This document shows positions 1 through 7,626 of a stretch of DNA of 64,000 nt, in pieces; the first letter of the stretch is position 1; each line of letters opens with the position of its first letter. The notes under the pieces were generated by a model. It did not search any database and had not been told where the DNA came from. It saw only the letters and a program-made list of their open reading frames with translations. The DNA is from Clostridium sp. CMCC3677 (GTDB lineage Bacteria > Bacillota > Clostridia > Clostridiales > Clostridiaceae). The DNA is taken from contig NZ_JAMQHS010000001.1 of assembly GCF_023845585.1 (NCBI RefSeq), forward strand, positions 248,001 to 312,000, read 5' to 3'. A program made the translations under genes and the position numbers.

Positions 1-43
1 TTAAATTATATATTTCAGAGGAGAATGGAGGGAAAGAAAGATT

Positions 44-2041
44 TTGAATATTAATAAAAAGGTTATTTCACTATTTCTTGCTTTGACTATTGTATTTTCA
101 ATTGTTCCGACAATTAATGTGCAAGCCAGTACTAAAGGAGACTTTGCTGATATTAAGATAGTATCAGATACGGAAGTTACTGCCAAACAAGCTAAAGAAT
201 GGGCTGAATCAAAAGGTGCTACAAGTACATTTGCAAGTTTAGCAGAGCTTTATTGGAAATATGCAGAAAAATGTGGAGATGTTAATCCAGGGATAGCATA
301 TGTACAAGCTGCCAAGGAAACTGGATATGGTAAGTTTGGTGGAGTATTAAATGAAAGCTATAATAATCCATGTGGAATGAAAACGTCACAAGGTGGAGGA
401 GATACAGATCCAAATGCACATCAAAGATTTAACTCTTGGGACGAAGGAGTACAAGCCCACTTAGATCATCTTGCGTTATATGCAGGTGCTCAGGGCTATC
501 CAAAAGAAGGTACATATGATCCAAGGCATTTTGTAAGTATTAAAGGGAAAGCAACTACTGTTAATTCATTAGGTGGAAGATGGGCGCCAAGTCCTACATA
601 TGGTAAAGAAGTTAATGCATTATATAATAATTTATTAACTTACTCAGGAATAGACAGCGAGTACGAAGAAAACACAAAACCAGATGTACCAGGTTCTAAC
701 GAAGAAGAAAATTATATTCCTGAATTTCCAGAAACAGGAACAAAACCGAGCGTACCGCAAACAACAAAACCTATAGAAGATTCAAATGATAATAGTACTA
801 ATATTTCATCATCAATTGGTTGGAAACAACAATATGGAAATTGGTATTATTATAAATCAGATGGAACTAAAGCAACAGGCTGGATAAAGCCAGATGGAAA
901 TTGGTACTATTTATATAGTGATGGTTCTATGGCTACAGGCTGGTTACAAACTAAAAATCACTGGTATTATCTTCAATCTTGGGGCGGAATGCAAAAAGGT
1001 TGGTTAAATGATGGAGGTAAGTGGTATTACCTTCAAGGTGATGGAATTATGGTTACAGGATTTAGTTCAATAAATGGTAAAACTTATTTTCTAGATATAA
1101 GCGGAGCTATGAGAGTAGGTTGGTTTGAAATAAGCGGAAATTGGCATTATTTCAATACTGATGGAAGTATGTTAACTGGATGGATTAAACCATATGAACA
1201 TTGGTATTACCTATATTCTAATGGCGCTATGGCAAAAGGTTGGATAAAACTTAATGGAGACAAATGGTATTATCTAAACAATAGTGGAGACATGGCAACA
1301 GGATGGACTATGGTAGGTAATGATACTTATTATTTACATTCATCATCAGGTGAAATGCTTAAAGATACTGTTATAGATGGTTGGAAAATAGGACCGGATG
1401 GAAAAAGACAAAGTAGAGTTGATGGCGGATCATCATCTTCTAAGCTAGTAGTAATTGATCCAGGCCATAATTATGGTGGAGATGATGGGGCTTATGCAAC
1501 CCATAATAGAGTTACTTATTCTGAAAGAGATTTAAATATGCAGCTTGCAATGAAACTTAAAGTGAAGCTTGAATCTATGGGTTATAAAATAGTTATGACT
1601 AGAAATGAAACTGATAGGGAAACTTTAAGTGTTACTCAAAGTCTTACTAAAAGAGTTAATCTTGCCAATGAACTTAATGCTGATTTCTTTATAAGTGTGC
1701 ATCATAATTCAGCAGATGCTACATCTGCAAGTGGTGTAGAAACTTATTACAGCACAAAAGCTCAAGACTCAAGTTTTGGTGGTGCTTATAGTGATTCTAA
1801 GATTTCAACAAGTAGAAGAATGGCTACTAATATTACAAATAGCATTGTAAATAAAACAGGTGCGGTTAATAGAGGTGGCAAGGATGGTAATTTATTTGTG
1901 TGTAGAAATACAAATATGCCATCAGTATTAGTAGAAGCAGGATTTATAAGTAATCCAACAGAAGCAGCAAATTGTGCTGATTCAAATTATCAACATAAAA
2001 TAGCAGATGGTGTTGCAGAATCAGTAGCAAATTCATTTTAA
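44..2041 (+). CDS. Secreted choline-binding autolysin: glucosaminidase plus N-acetylmuramoyl-L-alanine amidase
   Basis: A 665-residue secreted peptidoglycan hydrolase with two catalytic domains. Residues 1-29 form a signal peptide (cleavage near VQA-S). Residues about 40-205 resemble the LytD-type endo-beta-N-acetylglucosaminidase domain, with E92 in AKETGYG as likely acid. Residues about 259-455 are tandem GW/WYY cell-wall-binding repeats of the choline-binding type. Residues 467-665 are a zinc Amidase_3 domain with H475, E494 and H553 as probable metal ligands and E631 in VEAGF as catalytic residue. TTG start at 44, with GGAGGG 11 bases upstream. The promoter lies outside the window. The choline-binding repeats fit the lic genes further on. 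Order catalytic-repeat-catalytic is seen directly; activity is inferred from family. Confidence 0.93.
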   Translation: MNINKKVISLFLALTIVFSIVPTINVQASTKGDFADIKIVSDTEVTAKQAKEWAESKGATSTFASLAELYWKYAEKCGDVNPGIAYVQAAKETGYGKFGGVLNESYNNPCGMKTSQGGGDTDPNAHQRFNSWDEGVQAHLDHLALYAGAQGYPKEGTYDPRHFVSIKGKATTVNSLGGRWAPSPTYGKEVNALYNNLLTYSGIDSEYEENTKPDVPGSNEEENYIPEFPETGTKPSVPQTTKPIEDSNDNSTNISSSIGWKQQYGNWYYYKSDGTKATGWIKPDGNWYYLYSDGSMATGWLQTKNHWYYLQSWGGMQKGWLNDGGKWYYLQGDGIMVTGFSSINGKTYFLDISGAMRVGWFEISGNWHYFNTDGSMLTGWIKPYEHWYYLYSNGAMAKGWIKLNGDKWYYLNNSGDMATGWTMVGNDTYYLHSSSGEMLKDTVIDGWKIGPDGKRQSRVDGGSSSSKLVVIDPGHNYGGDDGAYATHNRVTYSERDLNMQLAMKLKVKLESMGYKIVMTRNETDRETLSVTQSLTKRVNLANELNADFFISVHHNSADATSASGVETYYSTKAQDSSFGGAYSDSKISTSRRMATNITNSIVNKTGAVNRGGKDGNLFVCRNTNMPSVLVEAGFISNPTEAANCADSNYQHKIADGVAESVANSF

Positions 2042-2047
2042 AATAGA

Positions 2048-2070
2048 AGAAGGCGTAAAGCCTTCTTTTT
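2048..2070 (+). terminator. Rho-independent terminator after the autolysin gene
   Basis: Seven-base stem AGAAGGC / GCCTTCT with a five-base loop followed by a run of T. Confidence 0.9.
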
Positions 2071-2189
2071 TTATTCTTTAGGAATTTATATTATTAAAAA
2101 ATTTGTGGATAACTTTTAAAATAATGTGTTTTAAAGGTATTATGAGTACCCCTAAAGAATAAAAAATAATCATATGCCGCACCATTATT

Positions 2190-2267
2190 CCTGCACTACG
2201 TTTGGAAAGAGCGCATGGCTAAAAAAATCGACGGCTCCAAAGTCGCCTTAGTGATTTTGTTCTTTGG
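2190..2267 (+). repeat. Dispersed intergenic repeat, family B, copy 1
   Basis: Begins CCTGCACTACGTTTGG and ends GATTTTGTTCTTTGG. A second copy lies at 7212-7275 with the same order of conserved blocks (GCACTACGTTTG, GCATG.CTAA, ATTTTGTTCT). The short inverted repeat TGCAC/GTGCA around the first block is better kept in copy 2. The rest of this 458-base gap (2042-2499) holds only the terminator and AT-rich DNA in which I see no gene. Confidence 0.6.
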
Positions 2268-2499
2268 AATAATTTTCATAGATATATTTTACCGTTTAAT
2301 GATGATTTTATATAAAGCTATATTATATTTGGACGAAAAATATAATATGATTAATATTTTAAAAAAAACGTAGTTTTTTGAATATTTCCTGAGAAATAAT
2401 TAGAAATAAGTCTAATGCAAATATATTATTCTATTGCTAAAATATGATAATATATAAGTATATATAATAAATTTGGGAAAAAATATTAGGAGGATGAAC

Positions 2500-5475
2500 A
2501 TGGGGGAGAAAATTAATAAAAAGAGAATTATATCACTATTTGTAGCACTAACGTGTATTTTTTCTTTATTACCAACATCATTTGGTGTAAAAGAAGTACA
2601 AGCTGCTACTGCAAAAGCGGATGGTGGACCAACCCTAGACATTAGTGCACCAGAATATGCATTAACTGTTACAGGTACAAAACTTGATGGTAATACTATT
2701 GACACAGGAGTAAAAGTTGATAGTACTAAAACAATTTATAACACTCAAGGTAGATTTAAAGAATTTCAAATAAATTTACCAAAGTATAAACAAGAGAATA
2801 TTACTAATAACTCACAAGAAAATGCTTCAGAAAGAATAGACACTGAAACAATTACTAATATTGATAGAACAATAGATATTGACTCAATTAATAAAATTTT
2901 GAAAGACCAATTAAATGATATTGATGTTGAGTTAGAGAAAACTCAAAATAAATCAACTTCTAATGAAGTTACTAATGGTATTACAGTAAGAAATGTACCA
3001 CTAGGAACTAATGAAGTTAATTATAAGATAACAGAAAAAACTACTATAACTGTTAAAGAAACAATATATACTATTAAATACGATGAAAATGGTAAAAAAT
3101 ACTATGAAGAAAAAGAAAAAAAGGATCCTGTTGTAACAGTAGATTCAATAGATAGTAAATCAACTCCAATAACTATTGAACATGCTGAAAATTATGCTCA
3201 AGGCAAGATAAAAAAAATTGATTTCGAAAGTTATGTAGGTTCAAGAGATACTTATAATCCAGAAACTGATAAAAATAAAGTACCTTTTTTATATACTAAA
3301 GAGCTTTTAACAACTGATACTGAAAGCTTTTTTACTTATGAACATATAGTAAATGACCAAATTCAAAACTTAGATTATATAATAAATTTTGAGGAATCAT
3401 TTAATTTAAATGGTGCTAATGTATGGATGGATGGACAAAAACAAGACAAGATAACAAGTGATAATAATAATTTAAAAGGATCATTAAAAAAGACAGATTC
3501 TAAAATAATGGTAATTAAAATGCCTAATGAAGAGAGTTTAGGTAAAAATTATTCTATTAAGTTAAAGTTTACAGATGAAAATTCTAATAACGATTATACA
3601 TTAAGAAAATTAGATATAGAAAATAAATATAATAATGACACTATAACTGATGCTACTAGCTATATTGGAAAAAAATTTAAAGATGTTAGCATACCAGGAC
3701 AACCTAAAAGATATGAGGGAAATATTTATTTAGATGAAAGTGCTGGAAAAGTCAAAATGACTCCTAGCTTTGGTAAGAATGAGGGGTATGTAGTAAAACT
3801 GAGTAATCATTACTTAGATGAATATGGAAAAGTAAAAATAAAACAACAAGATTTTGATAAATTTGTATCGTTTAATGATAGTACTAGTGATAAACCAAAT
3901 GCAAATGTTCTTTATGTAGATGTTTATGAAGGATCTGACTCATCAGATCAATTAGGAGCATTATTAGCAACTTATGAATTAACAGTTGTATTGAAAGGCA
4001 AACAATCTTCGTTTGATTTTGAATTCGGAAATATTACTTTAAAAGAAGCTAATGGTGGAAATAAAGAAATAAACTTTAACTCATCAATTCATAAATATGA
4101 TTTATATGTAACAGATCCATCACAAAAGATAAGAATTACATATAAAGATGGATTAGAAAAAACAGTAGCAAGAGTTAAAGTAAATGGAATTGAGGAATCT
4201 ATTCAAAGGTATGGAAGCTCTGAATTTGATTTGAGTAATTCAGGTGGAAAGCAGTTAACTATTACTGTTTACAAAGATGGAGATTTAGCATCAGACAAGT
4301 ATATATTTAATATACAAGGTGATTCAGATGATGGTGGTGAAGAAATACCAAGTGCTCAAAATGCATATTTAAGTTACTTAAATTTCAATACTGGAGAGTT
4401 AAAGAAAGAAAATGGAACTTCAGGATTTTCAAGAGAAACTTTAAATTATGATTTAGTAGTTAAACCAGATACAAAAGTTGTGGATGTTACAGCAATAGTT
4501 GATGAGCCTAAGGCAAATATAACTGAAGCAAAAGTTGTTGAAACAGGTGAAATTTATAATTTGACATCAGGTACTAAAAGTCAAATTCCTTTACAGGAAA
4601 GTGGAATTACAACTTTACAAATAGTTGTTACTGCTGAAAATGGTAAGGATAAAAAGATGTATACTGTAGTCATTAAACACGATGGAAGAAGTAATAATGC
4701 TGACTTAAAAGATATAGAACTTAATACAGGTGATTATGAATTTAATTCTAAACATGATACATTTAAGGCACGTGTTGATCAAGATGTAAAATCTGTTAAA
4801 GTTAAACCGATACCTGTAGATGAAAATTATTCGAGCATTACTGTAGATGGAGAAAAATTTACAGGAAGTCCAATATCAATAAGTCTTAAAGGTCAATGGA
4901 AAACAGAAGTTGATATAGTTGTAGTAGCTGAAGATAAAAGTACAAAGAAGACCTATGAATTAACTATATATAGAACCAATGATCCTTTAGATGACATCAA
5001 AGATCCAGATGATGACGACGACGATGATGATGATGATGACAAAAATGACGCATACTATGATGAAAGCAATAAAATTTGGATTGATATGAGCAAGTATGAA
5101 GAATGGGGAAAAGTAAAAGGAAAATACATTTACTTTGACAAAAGAGGAAGACAAGTTAAAGATGCTTGGGTAAAGGTTGACGGTAATTGGTTTTATGTTA
5201 ACAAATCAGGATATAGAGACACTGGTTGGATAAAACAAACTGATGGTAGATGGTACTATCTTGATAATAACGGAAGAATGATAACAGGTTGGTTTTATGA
5301 CAAAGAAAGAGGAAACCAATATTACTTTAATCCAAATGGAGCAATGCAAGTAGGTTGGTTATACTTAGGCGGGAATTGGTACTATTTTGAATCAGGTGGT
5401 AGAATGCTTCAAAATGAAAAGGCGTATATAGATGATGGTTGGTATTCATTCTCTAACTTTGGAATAATGTATTAG
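2500..5475 (+). CDS. Secreted cadherin-like beta-sandwich protein with C-terminal cell-wall-binding repeats
   Basis: A 991-residue surface protein. The ATG at 2500 is preferred because AGGAGG at 2488-2493 is six bases upstream; an ATG at 2494 touches the Shine-Dalgarno and a TTG at 2473 lies before it. Residues 1-37 are a signal peptide (VQAA). Residues about 505-605, 620-725 and 733-830 look like three cadherin-like beta-sandwich (PF12733 type) domains. A run of eleven Asp (837-847) links them to GW/WYY repeats in about 865-991, which should tether the protein to choline in the wall. The first 500 residues are rich in Thr, Asn and Lys and I do not recognise them. No catalytic motif was seen, so an adhesin or structural role is inference. 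Confidence 0.85.
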   Translation: MGEKINKKRIISLFVALTCIFSLLPTSFGVKEVQAATAKADGGPTLDISAPEYALTVTGTKLDGNTIDTGVKVDSTKTIYNTQGRFKEFQINLPKYKQENITNNSQENASERIDTETITNIDRTIDIDSINKILKDQLNDIDVELEKTQNKSTSNEVTNGITVRNVPLGTNEVNYKITEKTTITVKETIYTIKYDENGKKYYEEKEKKDPVVTVDSIDSKSTPITIEHAENYAQGKIKKIDFESYVGSRDTYNPETDKNKVPFLYTKELLTTDTESFFTYEHIVNDQIQNLDYIINFEESFNLNGANVWMDGQKQDKITSDNNNLKGSLKKTDSKIMVIKMPNEESLGKNYSIKLKFTDENSNNDYTLRKLDIENKYNNDTITDATSYIGKKFKDVSIPGQPKRYEGNIYLDESAGKVKMTPSFGKNEGYVVKLSNHYLDEYGKVKIKQQDFDKFVSFNDSTSDKPNANVLYVDVYEGSDSSDQLGALLATYELTVVLKGKQSSFDFEFGNITLKEANGGNKEINFNSSIHKYDLYVTDPSQKIRITYKDGLEKTVARVKVNGIEESIQRYGSSEFDLSNSGGKQLTITVYKDGDLASDKYIFNIQGDSDDGGEEIPSAQNAYLSYLNFNTGELKKENGTSGFSRETLNYDLVVKPDTKVVDVTAIVDEPKANITEAKVVETGEIYNLTSGTKSQIPLQESGITTLQIVVTAENGKDKKMYTVVIKHDGRSNNADLKDIELNTGDYEFNSKHDTFKARVDQDVKSVKVKPIPVDENYSSITVDGEKFTGSPISISLKGQWKTEVDIVVVAEDKSTKKTYELTIYRTNDPLDDIKDPDDDDDDDDDDDKNDAYYDESNKIWIDMSKYEEWGKVKGKYIYFDKRGRQVKDAWVKVDGNWFYVNKSGYRDTGWIKQTDGRWYYLDNNGRMITGWFYDKERGNQYYFNPNGAMQVGWLYLGGNWYYFESGGRMLQNEKAYIDDGWYSFSNFGIMY

Positions 5476-5484
5476 AAGTAATTT

Positions 5485-5504
5485 ACCTATTGCATATATC
5501 AACA
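5485..5504 (-). repeat. Solo end of MITE-like repeat family A
   Basis: Contains CCTATTGCATATATCAACAC, the right terminal sequence of the family A elements seen complete at 18336-18381 and 47569-47634. Confidence 0.55.
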
Positions 5505-5545
5505 CACATTTAAAACATAGCCAATAATTTAAAAGGTGTTTATTA

Positions 5546-5590
5546 AGCAGTAAATAATTTTATGTAAATATAAAGTTATTTACTGCTTTT
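5546..5590 (+). terminator. Terminator after the cadherin-like gene
   Basis: AGCAGTAAATAA pairs with TTATTTACTGCT across an AT-rich loop, followed by TTTTTAT. Confidence 0.8.
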
Positions 5591-5630
5591 TATATAAAAA
5601 TTATATAATTTAAGAATATTTAAAGCCAAA

Positions 5631-5657
5631 TAAAGTATTGTAAAATTTTATCGATAA
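5631..5657 (+). promoter_or_regulatory. Sigma-D (flagellar) type promoter for gene 5687
   Basis: TAAA (5631-5634), 17 bases, CGATAA (5652-5657), with the start codon 29 bases further on. The same spacing and -10 type occur before chemoreceptor genes at 32792 and 41214 and before the FliK-like gene at 53320. Confidence 0.6.
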
Positions 5658-5686
5658 ATTAAATAGAGAAAATAAGGGGGATAATT

Positions 5687-6307
5687 ATGGAAATAAATAA
5701 TAGAATATATAATGGATATATGGAAAATGCAAATATTAATCAAAGGAAAAATATTGATAATAATACTCATAAAGACACTATAAAAAATGTTTATAATAAT
5801 GCTGATAAATTAGAATTATCTAAAGATGTGAGAATAGCTGCTAGTAGAAGTAGGGCTATAATGGGACCTCAATTAGATAAGGGGACAGCTAGCAATACTA
5901 CTATTTATGTGGATAAGTCAACATTTATGCAAATATCAAGCTATACAACCAATAATTCTGAGTGTCAGTGGGAGGAGCTTGGTGTAGATGGTGAAAAAAG
6001 ATGGGTTGTAGTAAATGGGCAAAGATTTGAATGTCCGTTAAGTAAAGAAGAAAAAGAAGCTATAAAAAGAGCATCAAAAACTATGCTTGATTATCTAATA
6101 GAAGCCGACAAGGAAAAAGAAGAAAAGGAAGAGAAAAAAGAAAATATAGATTTTAAATTTAATGGCGATGGAAGCATATCTATAGGTGATGAATCTTTAT
6201 TAAGTAGTAATCCAAAGTTAAGTGGATTATTAAAGAATGATAAGGTAATGAATATGTTAAAAGATATTGCTAAATTAAATGGTGGTAGTTTATCTATGCA
6301 TATTTAA
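5687..6307 (+). CDS. Unknown protein, 206 residues, probably in the motility regulon
   Basis: I do not recognise this gene. It has a strong Shine-Dalgarno (AAGGGGG) and its own promoter and terminator. No signal peptide or membrane segment is seen, so it is probably cytoplasmic. Residues 1-45 are Asn-rich. The middle holds an aromatic/basic part (ECQWEELGVDGEKRWVVVNG) and a Cys (RFECPL). Residues about 120-165 form a charged helix full of Glu and Lys, and the C-terminus is Ser/Leu/Lys-rich. The segment ADKLELSKDV is reminiscent of short motifs in flagellar regulators, but that is weak. The sigma-D-type promoter at 5631 links it to motility; this is inference. Confidence 0.75.
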   Translation: MEINNRIYNGYMENANINQRKNIDNNTHKDTIKNVYNNADKLELSKDVRIAASRSRAIMGPQLDKGTASNTTIYVDKSTFMQISSYTTNNSECQWEELGVDGEKRWVVVNGQRFECPLSKEEKEAIKRASKTMLDYLIEADKEKEEKEEKKENIDFKFNGDGSISIGDESLLSSNPKLSGLLKNDKVMNMLKDIAKLNGGSLSMHI

Positions 6308-6322
6308 TTATATACTTTAATG

Positions 6323-6392
6323 AGAAATAGAATACATAGTAAGTAAATTTTGTAATAAGTATAAGATTTAAGTATGTATTCTATTTCTTTTT
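6323..6392 (+). terminator. Terminator after gene 5687
   Basis: Sixteen-base inverted repeat, AGAAATAGAATACATA (6323-6338) with its complement at 6373-6388, followed by TTTT. The rest of the 354-base gap to 6662 is AT-rich with no gene seen. Confidence 0.8.
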
Positions 6393-6661
6393 ATATGAAA
6401 TGAGAGGAAAATTATAATATATACTATGCAAAAGTATATATTAATGTTATTGGATATGTTTACAAATTGTAATATAATTAGAATATAAATTAATTGCTTT
6501 CTCTGAATGTAGTGTTTATATTGTAAAGTGATTATTATAGTAGAAAATTATGATTCTATAGTGATAATAAAATTTAATTTAAATCTAATTTATAATATAA
6601 AAAGCTATATGTTAAAGATAATATTAATTTATATACTAACGAAAATTTGGGGGGAAGAGAA

Positions 6662-7207
6662 TTGATTGAGTTAAGGTATAAAAATACTGAAGAACAATGG
6701 GTGGATTTTTCTATTTATAAAATGACTAGCCAAAGTAATAAGGATAGATTGGCTACTTTAAGAAGAAATTTGTTTTTGGGAATAGGTCTTTTTATAGGTG
6801 TGCTGTATTGCGTTTTAGGAATTCAAGAATATAGTAAAGGAGAAAGTCCAATATTTTCTATTGTATTAGGTGTAATTTTTGCTGGTACAGGAATATTTGG
6901 ATATTTTAAATTACCTACATACTGGATTAAAAGAGCAAAGAAAAATTTTAAGGACTTATTTAAGAAAAATGAAAAATCTTTGGGAAGAACTATAGAAGTA
7001 TTTTTGGAAAAAGACGGGTTGATAATTAATAGAAATAAGGAAAAGACGAAACTTTTATTAAATAACATTACAGATGTTACGGAGATAAATAATTGTTTGT
7101 ATGTAATTTCAAATGATAATCCTGGAATAGTTATTCCTAATGATGCATTTGAAAATGCAGATGATAAGATGAATTTTAAAAATACTATAATGAGTAATGT
7201 AAAATAG
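6662..7207 (+). CDS. YcxB-like membrane protein
   Basis: A 181-residue protein with two transmembrane helices (about residues 38-57 and 65-83) separated by a short loop, and a C-terminal soluble part of the YcxB-like type (RTIEVFLEKDGLIINRNKEK, then VIPNDAF). TTG at 6662 is preferred because GGGGGGAAG lies about seven bases upstream; another in-frame TTG at 6647 lies before that ribosome site. Function of the family is unknown. It stands alone between terminators, with no clear partner. Confidence 0.7.
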   Translation: MIELRYKNTEEQWVDFSIYKMTSQSNKDRLATLRRNLFLGIGLFIGVLYCVLGIQEYSKGESPIFSIVLGVIFAGTGIFGYFKLPTYWIKRAKKNFKDLFKKNEKSLGRTIEVFLEKDGLIINRNKEKTKLLLNNITDVTEINNCLYVISNDNPGIVIPNDAFENADDKMNFKNTIMSNVK

Positions 7208-7211
7208 TTAA

Positions 7212-7275
7212 CCTTGCACTACGTTTGAAAAGTGTGCATGTCTAACAAAATCCATAGGCAATTTTGTTCTATTGG
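7212..7275 (+). repeat. Dispersed intergenic repeat, family B, copy 2
   Basis: Begins CCTTGCACTACGTTTGAAAA and ends ATTTTGTTCTATTGG, matching 2190-2267. TGCACT and AGTGTGCA can pair to form a hairpin around ACGTTTGAAA. Confidence 0.6.
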
Positions 7276-7309
7276 TATTAGAGTTTAATAAAAATTAATA
7301 TAATATTTT

Positions 7310-7358
7310 AAAGCTATATTTTAAGTTGCAATTTAACTTAAAATATAGCTTATTTTTT
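7310..7358 (+). terminator. Terminator between the YcxB-like gene and the lic fusion gene
   Basis: Perfect 17-base stem, AAGCTATATTTTAAGTT paired with AACTTAAAATATAGCTT, followed by ATTTTTT. Confidence 0.85.
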
Positions 7359-7417
7359 GGAAATTCTATGAAGTATAGTAGGATTAAATTATTTAATAAC
7401 AAATTTTGTTGAATATA

Positions 7418-7446
7418 TTTACATTTTTAATAAAGTATAATATAAT
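7418..7446 (+). promoter_or_regulatory. Sigma-A promoter of the lic fusion gene
   Basis: TTTACA (7418-7423), 17-base spacer, TATAAT (7441-7446). The inferred transcript start would fall inside the operator palindrome at 7455-7469. Confidence 0.75.
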
Positions 7447-7454
7447 TTATTATA

Positions 7455-7469
7455 GTTCATATTATGAAC
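7455..7469. promoter_or_regulatory. Putative choline-regulon operator (lic fusion gene)
   Basis: GTTCATATTATGAAC: half-sites GTTCAT and ATGAAC with three bases between, eight bases after the -10. The same half-sites with the same spacing occur after the -10 of the licB-like and ugpB-like genes (13357-13371 and 16941-16955). Placement suggests a repressor site. Confidence 0.65.
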
Positions 7470-7626
7470 AAAAATTTTGGGTGGAAATTTTAAATTGGAA
7501 AGCAGAGAGATGTTAAAAAAGCATAAGCCTAAAAATTAAAATTTTGGATAATATAATTTAGATACATATAAATAAAATATTCATATAGTTTAAATGTGTA
7601 GAGTGTAAATCAAAGGGGGAAGTTAT

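Noticed and set aside
7495..7539. Possible 14-codon leader peptide (TTG start, GGGTGG upstream) before the lic fusion gene
   Set aside because: Very short, weak start, and no way here to test conservation.
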